A program made the position numbers and the translations under genes. From Phoronis australis (taxonomy: Eukaryota > Phoronida > Phoronidae): a stretch of 37,202 nucleotides of DNA. The stretch lies in NCBI GenBank assembly GCA_002633005.1, contig NMRA01000164.1, positions 222,365 to 259,566 of the forward strand. Reading direction: 5' to 3'. The notes under the pieces were generated by a model. It did not search any database. It saw only the letters and a program-made list of their open reading frames with translations, and was not told where the DNA came from. Shown in pieces: positions 22,501 through 28,000 of the stretch (position 1 is its first letter; every line of letters begins with the position of its first letter).

Positions 22501-24418
22501 TTCGGCGAATTATGCCTCGCACCGACTAAACCATCAAAGTCACGTTGTTATGAATACCTTTTGCGTATAGAGGGACACCTTAGGAGGTTGGCGGTGTGTT
22601 TAATTCCTTCCAACTCGAACAAATACTTCCTTTATCGTCACTCGTTCAGTTCCCAAAATCGTGAACTCACCATTTTTATACTGCGCACGCTCCAATTTTT
22701 ATCGCGCTCGCTAGGTGATGTGACTTCATGACCTCAATCTTTAAATAGGCCAAAGGTGAGCCATTACGGTCTTGTCAGTCAAATCTTCGTTTCCAAAATG
22801 CCACCACTTATATACTTGTCTGTAATTGGCGTTACATGAAACTGATTGTATTTCAATGAATTATTGTTTGTATTTGATAAAAATAAATGCTGTTGATACG
22901 ACATTTAATAGTCTTTGTGCACATATCTGACATTTTAATGCTAAACAACACGGCAAATGCACAGCTGGTTCCCGGCAGCACGTACGCGAAGGGCGGGAAC
23001 TTCAGCTTTTAAAGTTCGCTGATAGGACCGCAACTTCTGATCTTCGGCCTGGTTAAAAGAATCTCTTGGCGTGCGCCGAGTGAAACTGTTGAATTCACGA
23101 TTTTGGGAACTGAAATAGGGACTGCTCGAAGAAAAAGTTTGAAACGGGAGTATTTGTTCGAATTGGAAGAAATTAAACACATCGACAACCTCCTAAGGTG
23201 TTCCTCTATGCGCAAAAGGTATTTATAACAATGTGACTTTGATGATTTAGTCGGTGCGAGGCATAATTCGCCGAAAAGCTTCCGGTGTATGGAGCGCCTA
23301 TAGGAGCTACATCGCCTCTGGTTCGGGCCAACAGAGGCAATGGTCATTGCCTAGGCTTTTGCCAGTTTTGGTATTTACTTGTTGTAGATGTGCTTCCGGT
23401 GAATTATATGAGCCTCTGTTAGCTACTCGCTAATGGGCAATTGCCTATTAGCTGAATGGTTAGCACGCTTGCCGGTTTTATGGGGGTCGCGGGTTCGATC
23501 CCCGGGTCGGGTAATCTCGGCTATTACTATCGTCCGGTTACCTATTGTCGTCAGGCTCCAAAGGTCGTCCGCCATCTTGTTTCGCGTGCAGCGCAACCAC
23601 GCGGGACTTAGCGTTCCAATTTCATAACGCTAAACCCTCGTGAGAGACCGCCCCGAGTTGGCTGCTGGAGCAACTCGGGGCGGTCTGGGATCAAGCGGAA
23701 AAACCACAGGGTAAATCTGTGGTCGACGAATCTATTCGGTCGATTACATTTTATTGCCCGTGGAGCCGCTAAGGGCTGCCTGAAGAAATATGACTCGCGC
23801 GTTTGTATTTTCGCCTTTTTCAATGACATGTAAAAGATTCATCAACAAATTCCTCGTAAAATTCTGAAAACAAGCGTTTTTCTCCCACGAAAATCGATGA
23901 AGTTTTGGCCGAGATATTTCACTTTCAGTCCAGGCTAGCCCTGCACACTCAGAGAATCGTCACACAAGATTACTACGCGGTAATGCGGTTTCACTGTCAA
24001 CAAAGGAAGACGTCAAAATCGACTTGTAATTGTCATTTTTAAACTATTTGCATGNNNNNNNNNNNNNNNNNNNNNNNNNNNNNNNNNNNNNNNNNNNNNN
24101 NNNNNNNAATAAAATGGCTGCCGAAGGCAGTGCACATTTGAAATAACTCGGCACAAATTAAAGAAAACTTCCGAATCGATGAATGCGGTATATCTGTGAG
24201 AGTTAAATCGAATCCTATTCAGATCATAACTTTGAAGTGGAATAATTCGGTGAGTACAACAGCAAGTCGGTTTTATGCTTAGGCGGACGAACATTGGGTT
24301 CCCCAGTATACATACTGATCCAATTACGACCTGTGTTCTCAAGATACAGTACGCTGTACCAATGATATCGCTAGTTTTTCAGTTAAGATACATCATGGCA
24401 TTCACGCTCACTTACCAT
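1446..24418 (-). CDS. COG7: Conserved oligomeric Golgi complex subunit 7, composite of 20 exons, C-terminus missing
   Basis: COG7 is part of lobe B of the COG complex, a peripheral Golgi membrane tether for retrograde vesicles that keeps glycosylation enzymes in place. Twenty exons were placed by matching reverse-strand translations to the known vertebrate protein, in collinear order. Every junction uses AG/GT and every reading-frame phase joins: 2,098 nt, 699 codons plus one base. Vertebrate COG7 is about 770 residues, so roughly 50-55 C-terminal residues are missing here. The protein is helical and soluble, with no signal peptide or membrane segment. The N-terminal part (residues 2-160), rich in predicted coiled coil, is best conserved. 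No frameshift or stop was met, so the gene looks intact. Introns are mostly 0.3-1.6 kb, with a 3.7-kb first intron. It is transcribed divergently from the CUB gene at 24,996. The family assignment is secure; exon 13 and the ATG-only exon 1 are the least certain pieces. Confidence 0.95.
1578..2306 (-). other. COG7 intron 19
   Basis: AT-rich intron sequence with a run of ten G at 1,780-1,789 and a purine-rich, loosely repeated stretch at 2,090-2,160. No gene or clear element is seen. Confidence 0.7.
2307..2421 (-). CDS. COG7: COG7 exon 19 (residues 618-656)
   Basis: The acceptor is CTTCCAG and the donor GTAGGC. The exon encodes a Gly-Gln-Tyr start, [13 protein letters not shown] and then [11 protein letters not shown], matching the family Leu-Glu-Pro-Phe and Gly-Lys-Leu-Pro. 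It is 115 nt and ends in phase 1. Confidence 0.93.
2691..2780. repeat. Foldback inverted repeat (38-nt arms)
   Basis: The arms at 2,691-2,728 and 2,743-2,780 are reverse complements with about five mismatches, separated by 14 nt. The outer bases are T-rich and A-rich. It could be a tiny MITE or a foldback hairpin remnant. No target duplication could be fixed. Confidence 0.75.
3091..3161. repeat. Nested hairpin of 71 nt
   Basis: The outer arms (CATGGGCAGCGCA and its complement at the right end) enclose a second stem formed by a G6CT run and AGC5. The whole segment can fold as a long hairpin with one internal loop. It may be a small MITE. No protein potential is seen. Confidence 0.65.
3426..3509 (-). 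CDS. COG7: COG7 exon 18 (residues 590-617)
   Basis: The acceptor is ATTGTAG and the donor GTTTGT. The exon encodes [15 protein letters not shown], a strongly conserved COG7 motif. It is 84 nt, phase 0 to 0. Confidence 0.93.
3510..4929 (-). other. COG7 intron 17, with a minisatellite
   Basis: This intron sequence holds the 36-bp tandem array at 4,374-4,625. No other feature is supported. Confidence 0.7.
4374..4625. repeat. Minisatellite, seven copies of 36 bp
   Basis: There are seven uninterrupted copies of a 36-nt unit (consensus begins ACGTGTACARTTACAGTACA), 252 nt in total with only a few substitutions per copy. The unit length is a multiple of three. The minus strand, which is COG7 sense, stays open and would read as a 12-residue repeat with two Cys per unit. 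There is no evidence that it is translated. Confidence 0.95.
4930..5060 (-). CDS. COG7: COG7 exon 17 (residues 546-589)
   Basis: The acceptor is TTACTTCAG and the donor GTAAGT. The exon encodes [17 protein letters not shown], equivalent to the vertebrate Leu-Ala-Phe-Asp-Ser-Val-Phe segment before the Ser-Lys-Met-Asp boundary. It is 131 nt, phase 1 to 0. Confidence 0.91.
5420..5480. repeat. Direct duplication, 31 bp twice
   Basis: Two adjacent 31-nt copies begin TTGGGCCTATAAG and differ at one or two positions. This is a simple recent tandem duplication in an intron. Confidence 0.85.
5815..5915 (-). repeat. Degenerate dispersed-repeat monomer
   Basis: This segment aligns by eye with 9,118-9,225. 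Both carry a GAGATCTA start, TCAAGGGATGC, GATACG and a final CCACAGCG(C/T)CATCTT box. The pattern is that of the reverse-oriented monomers at 10.4-11.5 kb. Confidence 0.55.
6061..6164 (-). CDS. COG7: COG7 exon 16 (residues 511-546)
   Basis: The acceptor is TATCTAG and the donor GTGAGT. A second AG lies four bases further in, but only the chosen acceptor keeps frame with exon 15. The exon encodes AKKNPFHNY and [12 protein letters not shown], matching the family Ala-Lys-Asn-Pro-x-x-x-Tyr block. Confidence 0.88.
6165..7588 (-). other. COG7 intron 15, nothing recognised
   Basis: A 1.4-kb intron. Short open frames are present on both strands but none resembles a known protein or has splice support. 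No repeat was identified. Confidence 0.6.
7589..7706 (-). CDS. COG7: COG7 exon 15 (residues 472-511)
   Basis: The acceptor is TTATTCAG and the donor GTATGT. The exon begins with the Gly-Glu-Leu that follows the conserved Cys and encodes [16 protein letters not shown]. It corresponds to the vertebrate stretch ending in Gly-Lys-Tyr-Leu. It is 118 nt and ends in phase 2. Confidence 0.9.
7707..8310 (-). other. COG7 intron 14, nothing recognised
   Basis: AT-rich intron sequence with no repeat, exon or RNA gene that could be supported. Confidence 0.6.
8311..8452 (-). CDS. COG7: COG7 exon 14 (residues 425-472)
   Basis: The acceptor is TGTTCCAG and the donor GTAAAT. The exon encodes [16 protein letters not shown] and [15 protein letters not shown], both clear COG7 matches. 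It is 142 nt and ends in phase 1. Confidence 0.94.
8453..9021 (-). other. COG7 intron 13, nothing recognised
   Basis: Intron between the small exon 13 and exon 14. No coding match or clear repeat was seen. Confidence 0.6.
9022..9087 (-). CDS. COG7: COG7 exon 13 (residues 403-424)
   Basis: A 66-nt exon lies between CACTTGCAG and a perfect donor CAG/GTAAGT. It encodes DRCLSL and GLLQALQ, corresponding to the family Asp-Arg-Cys and Gly-Leu-Leu-x-Ala-Leu. It is the only candidate found that fills the gap between exons 12 and 14 in the right phase. The residues between the two conserved blocks have diverged. Confidence 0.82.
9088..9969 (-). other. COG7 intron 12, with a repeat monomer
   Basis: The intron begins beside a degenerate repeat monomer (9,118-9,225, related to 5,815-5,915). 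An A-rich tract with C interruptions lies near 9,326-9,350. Nothing else is supported. Confidence 0.6.
9118..9225 (-). repeat. Degenerate dispersed-repeat monomer
   Basis: This shares GAGATCTACC, TCAAGGGATGC, GATACG and CCACAGCGTCATCTT with the copy at 5,815-5,915. It lies 30 bases from COG7 exon 13 on its acceptor side. Confidence 0.55.
9970..10172 (-). CDS. COG7: COG7 exon 12 (residues 335-402)
   Basis: The acceptor is TTTTCAG and the donor GTAAGT. The exon encodes [19 protein letters not shown] and then an Ile-Pro-Leu-Asp-His segment and Val-Ile-Asp, matching the family Pro-Tyr, Glu-Glu and Pro-Leu-Glu-His-Gly-Glu-Val-Ile-Asp positions. It is 203 nt. Confidence 0.94.
10173..11630 (-). other. 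COG7 intron 11, largely a repeat array
   Basis: Most of this intron is the reverse-oriented monomer array listed at 10,400-11,540. The short flanks contain nothing recognisable. Confidence 0.7.
10400..11540 (-). repeat. Tandem array of 120-150-bp monomers, reverse copy of the array at 35.75 kb
   Basis: A box of the type CCACTAGGNGG recurs near 10,409, 10,556, 10,687, 10,818, 10,964, 11,085, 11,216 and 11,345. Each is followed by a diverged monomer containing AAATTTCATGAAGATC-like and GGAGATACGGC-like blocks. The head (11,460-11,531) carries CAGACGCCCAGACAGAGATGAC and a hairpin, CCCACATATAAATATGTGGG. The same head, reversed, begins the array at 35,748. The layout of head, hairpin and 150-bp tandem core resembles non-autonomous Helentron ('pearl'/CvE-type) elements of marine invertebrates. 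That classification is inference. Confidence 0.75.
11631..11844 (-). CDS. COG7: COG7 exon 11 (residues 264-335)
   Basis: This is the longest exon, 214 nt, between TGTCTAG and GTTAGT. It encodes a Trp-containing start, [14 protein letters not shown], a Pro-Ser-x-x-Ser-Cys segment and a Ser-Glu-Arg-Phe-Ala region. Without splicing a TAG stop follows two codons on, which supports the GTTAGT donor. It ends in phase 1. Confidence 0.92.
11845..13422 (-). other. COG7 intron 10, carrying a MITE
   Basis: The intron contains the TTA-flanked inverted-repeat element at 11,892-12,705. The remainder is AT-rich with nothing recognised. Confidence 0.7.
11892..12705. mobile_element. Non-autonomous PIF/Harbinger-like MITE, 814 bp
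   Basis: Terminal inverted repeats begin GGGCTGTTCCAG and run for about 40 nt, including a G7-G8 tract, before drifting. The element is bounded on both sides by TTA (11,889-11,891 and 12,706-12,708). A 3-bp TWA duplication and a GGG start fit the PIF/Harbinger superfamily. It encodes no transposase. GGGTGGTGG-like subterminal blocks recur in both arms. Insertion into the COG7 intron leaves the splice sites untouched. Confidence 0.8.
13423..13533 (-). CDS. COG7: COG7 exon 10 (residues 227-263)
   Basis: The acceptor is TTGACAG and the donor GTAATG. The exon encodes a Gln-Leu start, then [16 protein letters not shown], parallel to the Leu-Tyr-Asp-Ala-Leu-Leu and Trp-His of the vertebrate protein. 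It is 111 nt, phase 0 to 0. Confidence 0.92.
13824..13906 (-). CDS. COG7: COG7 exon 9 (residues 199-226)
   Basis: The acceptor is ATTGTAG and the donor GTACGT. The exon encodes [16 protein letters not shown], matching the family segment with a Pro-Gln-Leu and an aromatic pair before Lys-Cys-His-Lys. The first two bases complete a split Asp codon. Confidence 0.93.
13907..14523 (-). other. COG7 intron 8
   Basis: Nothing is recognised except a short GAATGCATGCATGCATTT palindromic run near 14,308-14,325 and an AGGTGGCGCTAGTG box near 14,279 that resembles the repeat boxes elsewhere. Confidence 0.6.
14524..14644 (-). CDS. COG7: COG7 exon 8 (residues 159-199)
   Basis: The acceptor is TTAACAG and the donor GTAAGC. 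The exon encodes [10 protein letters not shown] and then [17 protein letters not shown], one of the best conserved COG7 stretches. It is 121 nt and ends in phase 1. Confidence 0.95.
14645..15735 (-). other. COG7 intron 7, nothing recognised
   Basis: A 1.1-kb AT-rich intron. Short open frames are not supported by any similarity or splice pattern. Confidence 0.6.
15736..15771 (-). CDS. COG7: COG7 exon 7 (residues 147-158, short exon)
   Basis: This is a 36-nt exon between TTTTACAG and GTAAGT. It encodes [12 protein letters not shown], which fills the gap between exons 6 and 8 and matches the family motif of Lys-Leu, three residues, Met-Gln. It is easily missed by gene predictors. Confidence 0.88.
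15772..17052 (-). other. COG7 intron 6, nothing recognised
   Basis: A 1.3-kb AT-rich intron without an identifiable repeat, RNA or exon. Confidence 0.6.
17053..17121 (-). CDS. COG7: COG7 exon 6 (residues 124-146)
   Basis: The acceptor is CTTTTAG and the donor GTGAGT. The exon encodes [17 protein letters not shown], a highly conserved COG7 segment. It is 69 nt, phase 0 to 0. Confidence 0.93.
17122..17646 (-). other. COG7 intron 5, nothing recognised
   Basis: AT-rich intron; no feature supported. Confidence 0.6.
17647..17736 (-). CDS. COG7: COG7 exon 5 (residues 94-123)
   Basis: The acceptor is CCAATAG and the donor GTAAGC. The exon encodes [16 protein letters not shown] and matches the family segment after the coiled coil. 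It is 90 nt, phase 0 to 0. Confidence 0.92.
17737..18380 (-). other. COG7 intron 4
   Basis: No gene or element is seen. The sequence GCGCCACCTTCTG at 18,374-18,386 overlaps the exon 4 donor and resembles the CTCF-like boxes of the repeats, probably by chance. Confidence 0.6.
18381..18465 (-). CDS. COG7: COG7 exon 4 (residues 65-93)
   Basis: The acceptor is CTTTCAG and the donor GTGGCG, a weaker donor. The exon encodes [16 protein letters not shown] and continues the heptad-like coiled coil. The first base completes an Arg codon split by the previous intron, and the exon ends in phase 0. Confidence 0.92.
18466..18902 (-). other. COG7 intron 3, nothing recognised
   Basis: AT-rich intron; no feature supported. 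Confidence 0.6.
18903..19003 (-). CDS. COG7: COG7 exon 3 (residues 32-65)
   Basis: The acceptor is TTTGTAG and the donor GTTTGT. The exon encodes [14 protein letters not shown] followed by a Glu-Glu-Thr-Ser-Gln stretch typical of the COG7 N-terminal coiled coil. It is 101 nt and ends in phase 2, with codon 65 split. Confidence 0.93.
19004..20633 (-). other. COG7 intron 2
   Basis: A 1.6-kb intron. The only structure noted is a 10-bp inverted repeat, GTCATGGTGG at 20,201-20,210 and its complement at 20,256-20,265. No gene is seen. Confidence 0.6.
20634..20723 (-). CDS. COG7: COG7 exon 2 (residues 2-31)
   Basis: The acceptor is TGTTTCAG and the donor GTGAGT. The exon encodes [18 protein letters not shown], nearly the N-terminal signature of vertebrate COG7. 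It is 90 nt with phase 0 at both ends. The frame stays open upstream through in-frame ATGs, but the acceptor sits exactly where similarity begins, so the start is placed in exon 1 instead. Confidence 0.93.
22422..23354. mobile_element. Long-TIR non-autonomous DNA element, 933 bp
   Basis: The left arm (22,422 to about 22,697) and right arm (about 23,068-23,354) are inverted copies, roughly 90% alike over the outer 200 nt. They start CTAGGCAATGACC. An internal hairpin (CGCCTCTG and CAGAGGCG) sits near each tip. CTTTTG flanks both ends (22,416-22,421 and 23,356-23,361, with one extra G on the right), a possible target duplication. The 370-nt centre is AT-rich and non-coding. The superfamily cannot be decided. 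Each arm contains a matching open frame, probably fortuitous. Confidence 0.8.
23441..23514 (+). tRNA. tRNA-like relic or SINE head
   Basis: This is 74 nt with an A-box-like TAGCTGAATGG (23,449-23,459) and a near-perfect B box GGTTCGATCC about 32 nt on. The D stem (GCT/AGC) and T stem are present. The acceptor TTGCCTA pairs with TCGGGTAA mostly through G-T wobbles, and no proper anticodon stem was found. It is more likely a decayed tRNA or the head of a tRNA-derived SINE than a working gene. Confidence 0.4.
23645..23686. repeat. Perfect hairpin, 16-bp stem and 10-nt loop
   Basis: AGACCGCCCCGAGTTG and its exact reverse complement flank GCTGCTGGAG. The stem is GC-rich in an AT-rich intron and starts 131 nt after the tRNA-like relic. 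A smaller hairpin (CCACAG and CTGTGG) follows at about 23,703-23,721. Confidence 0.9.
24055..24107. other. Assembly gap (53 N)
   Basis: A run of 53 undetermined bases in COG7 intron 1. Nothing can be said of its content or true length. Confidence 0.99.
24416..24418 (-). CDS. COG7: COG7 exon 1 (coding part is only the start codon)
   Basis: On the minus strand ATG is followed at once by the strong donor GTAAGT (24,415-24,410). Exon 2 begins with an in-frame GAT, giving Met-Asp-Tyr-Ser-Lys-Phe, which parallels the vertebrate start Met-Asp-Phe-Ser-Lys-Phe. No other ATG lies in the 60 bases upstream. Splicing supplies the favourable G after the ATG. The 5' UTR must extend to higher coordinates; its start was not determined. 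Confidence 0.7.
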
Positions 24419-24995
24419 ATGACGCTTGTTTTTGAGGATCAGACTAAAATGTAGGCCTACGTGTCCAAGGTTTTTTAAACTCGTACACGTCCATTCTAAA
24501 AACTAGCGCTACCTGGTGGTGAAAGTAACAACAGTAAAATAAATTGCCTACTGAAAATCAACATCTGCAAGCAAGTTATTGTGGCTAAATTAGTAAAAAT
24601 GTGTTCTATTCTTCAATACTTCTATTTCCAAAACCATTGTTTATAGATTTCAGCTCAAGAATTTACAAAGAAATGGTGACCGAAATGCATGATAATGCGT
24701 CAGCTGATCAAGGGCATTATCTTCCTTTTCTGTTTTTCTTCAGCAGATCGATTTCAGTGACATTTCTCCGACTGTCCTCTAGTTATTTCTTAAAATCTGG
24801 ATGTCAGATGGCGATTGCGGTATTTTTTGAGAAAAAAGATGAAGTTAGACGGGCAATTTATCACTGATTGAAATTAAATTGTATCGAGGACTAAATTTGA
24901 GGCTGTAAGGCAGTTGAATTTGCCCTGTTTTCTGGCGTCACAAGACACCTTTTGACCTGTTTACATTGTTCACTGAGCCTGAGCCTGAGGAGACT
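24419..24995. promoter_or_regulatory. Shared region between divergent start codons (putative bidirectional promoter)
   Basis: Only 577 bp separate the COG7 ATG (minus) from the CUB-gene ATG (plus), so both 5' UTRs and promoters should lie here. No TATA box was recognised. At 24,507-24,519 the sequence CGCTACCTGGTGG matches 12 of 13 positions of the reverse-complement CTCF core consensus. A GGCGTCACA near 24,934 resembles a CRE half-site. The regulatory role is inferred from position. Confidence 0.55.
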
Positions 24996-25089
24996 ATGAA
25001 GAGTGTGAAGTCTATTGTGGTGGTTTTGTTGCGCATGGCCATCTTCTTTTGTCTACAGCAGACTGCTGAGGCTAAACGAAATGTACGAT
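24996..25089 (+). CDS. CUB gene exon 1: signal peptide (residues 1-32)
   Basis: The ATG at 24,996 opens a Lys-rich start (MKSVKS), a hydrophobic core and a QQTAEA-like cleavage region, then donor T/GTAAGT in phase 1. No upstream in-frame ATG exists before it; the only earlier in-frame possible start is a TTG. Signal-peptide exons that end in phase 1 are common in modular extracellular proteins. Confidence 0.75.
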
Positions 25090-28000
25090 GTAAGTACACA
25101 ACATTTTCCGTTTGTAGACAGTTCTCTTCTTGTCTTAGTAAGCCTTTGCCTTGGCTGTACTAGTTAAGCCTAAGATTACGGTAAGAAGTGTGGACTGTGG
25201 TACTGTCGCAGACCAAGTAGGCCACCCGACCAAGTTAACTTGGTCGGGTGGCCTACTTGGTCTGCGACCAGTACTGCTCCATTGATGGTACATGCATTGC
25301 CTTAGTGGACCCTGATTTACTATAACCAGGCAACCATTGAATAATGGTTCCTGTACTTAAGTGGTTGAAACTGGTTCTCTAATTCATCCTGCACACCAAA
25401 GGCAAAGCCAAAGGTAATTGGGAATGCTCAAATTTTTTACCTTTTGATTGATGAAATAAAACATGTATATTAACAATAGTTACCCATGAATAAGAGATTA
25501 GATATAAACTGCCAAAACTGCAATTATTTCTCTTTCAATTTTTGTCTCAAAAAGGCAAATTATGGGTCAAGTGACGAAGAAAAGTCGTGACTTTGGCCTT
25601 AAGAAAACATGGCTGTCAACTGACGATTTTTACACTTGGCCACGTAAATTGCACTGTTAAGAGGACTTAACTACAAGAGGTATGAATCAAAAGACCATCC
25701 TTGTAGATAGAAGGACAAAGTTTATTGACAAGTACTAGAAAGTCTGAACTTGTTGAACTCTCTGATTTTCAGTATATTTTCTGTTAACAGTTATCTCTGG
25801 CTCCCAGACCTTACTGTTGGTTGATAAAATACATGTGAGAGCTATTCAGTATCAACCTAGTATGGCAAAACTAAGGCAGCTAGGCTGATGAATCAGCTAG
25901 GTATTCTGGTCTGTACACTAGAATATTTTCTATAAATTTCTCAATTAACGCTAGGTGAACTACTCAATATCAAAGTCATGTTACTTTGCTTTTTTGAGTA
26001 TAGATAGCAACCTGTGGAGGCAGTTGGAGTGTTTAAGTCCTTCCAACTTAAACAAATACTCCTGGAAATCAACATTTGTTTCTGAATAGTCCTTTATTCT
26101 ATCAGTGAAATGTTGAACTGAACCATTTCTGTTTTGATTGCATGATGTGCCTTTCTATAGTGCTTTTTACATTGAAGTCATCTTCCATGATCTAATGAGT
26201 GAGCCAGTCACTTTATGTACTGCGCTGATGATCTGCCAAAGTTCAGTAGTGCTTGATACTTGGCAGCCAAAGTCACACCTCTCATACCAAGAAGAGGAGA
26301 TATACTAGAAAGAAGTCTTAATTAGCGATATAATTACTAGCTTGAGTTTGAAGGGTTTAAAGACTTGAGAGACCTTGAAATGTACTTATAGCAACGCGAA
26401 TTTTGATGGTTTGTCCTGTGTGAGGCATGATGTGCTAAAATATTCTGGCGTATGGCAGCCGTATGTGATGACCACTGTCTGACCCAGCTTTGCCTTCCGG
26501 CGCAGTTCAAATGGTGGTACTGTCACGATAGAGATAACGTACCTAACACGGTCTGAGCAGGTCAAGTGTAAGTGTTAATCTTAGAAGTATCTATTTTGTT
26601 CAGTGATGCATGGTCGTACATGAAATGAGCTGTGGGACATCCTCAATTTTCTGCTTTCAATAAAGTTTTAAATTGCAGATTGCTATGCATGCTGGGAAGC
26701 CCTCTTGATCAAAACATTACTAATAATATAACTGTTTGTATATTCACACTGAGGTTCAAGGGGGCTATTCGACACGGTGTCGCTGCTGTACTAGTGGTGA
26801 TTGAATTGCGCATGCGTCCCTGTCGGCATGTAAACAGCTGGTAAAAAGACGGAGTTGTTATCAAAATAGATCGTCGCGCTAAGCCTTATTATTGCTATTT
26901 TCCCGTGTGCAAATCTTCGACAGGTGGTCACAAATTCCCAAAAGACCTAAGGTTACTACAGGCTTGGAGAATTGTGATTAAAAGGGTCAACCAAGTGACA
27001 AAAAGTATGTGGATGCCGAAGCCTTTCGGTGTGTGGGCTCTATGTATTTTCATTGAGAGACTATAATCACGTTACTTGGTAAGTTTTTAGCTATTAGTTT
27101 CTTTCGACATCGCTCAGTGATGTTATCTCCAACAGTTACCCCACTGAATAACGGGTTTATTCAGAAACTCGCCCGTGACCCGGATTATAGGCTAGCAGCA
27201 CACATTGTCCTGGGTGGGAGTGCTCCGGCAATATAAGAGGTGCATGGGAGGTGCCGCTCAGAAGTCAAGGGTGACTTTTCACAGCAGTTACTTTTCAAAA
27301 CTATGATATGTCCAATAAAATTTTCTAGACGAGTGAGTTTCCTTATTTTATAGCGGACCCCACCCCCAGATTATAGTTACCAATTTAACATGAATGAGGA
27401 ATTCAGTAAATTCGTAACATTGCATTGGAATAAATATCGACACCTAGAATGAATTTTATTTGTTGAGATCAGAAACACATTTTAGGTGTCATGAAAATAA
27501 ACATTTTTAAATCACTTTTAGCCTGTTTCACATATTTTTATTCAGATCTTAAATAAGGCTCAGGTACAAAGATTATTAGTTTCTACACATAAACATGAAA
27601 TGTCAAGTAAGTTCTGCCTTACAATAATAGTTTTGTCTTGTGTTTTCTTTTATAATTTGCTAATATTTCTCTGACTATTCTGTTCTAGGTGAGAGAAAAC
27701 GACTGAAACCAGCTGCCTTACCGTCTATTTTACCTTCTGACAAAGTGAAAGCAGTCCTTCAGCAATATTCTGAGAGAATCGTACCTCGTAATTCAGAAAG
27801 TCAGCCCTTGATATCCCTGATTATGGCTCTGTTTCATTGGGAAAATTGCAATTGTTTTTAACAAATAATGTTGTTCGGTTGTATGTATATGGTTGCTCAG
27901 TTTGCCATTTTGTTTTTAAATACACTGATTATTGTTTATTCTCGAATCTTGTGCACAGCAGATTCTTATCCAGCTAGCTATGATTGAAAACATACTTTGC

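Larger units (their letters stand above)
20724..24415 (-). other. COG7 intron 1 (3.7 kb), rich in insertions
   Basis: The first intron separates the lone start codon from the rest of COG7. It carries the long-TIR element (22,422-23,354), the tRNA-like relic, a strong hairpin (23,645-23,686) and a sequence gap (24,055-24,107). From 20,724 to 22,415 nothing is recognised. Confidence 0.65.

Noticed and set aside
22429-23347. Two similar protein-coding genes on opposite strands (22,429-22,731 plus and 23,009-23,347 minus).
   Set aside because: The similarity comes from the terminal inverted repeats of one mobile element. Neither frame resembles a known protein, and both drift apart past the TIR.
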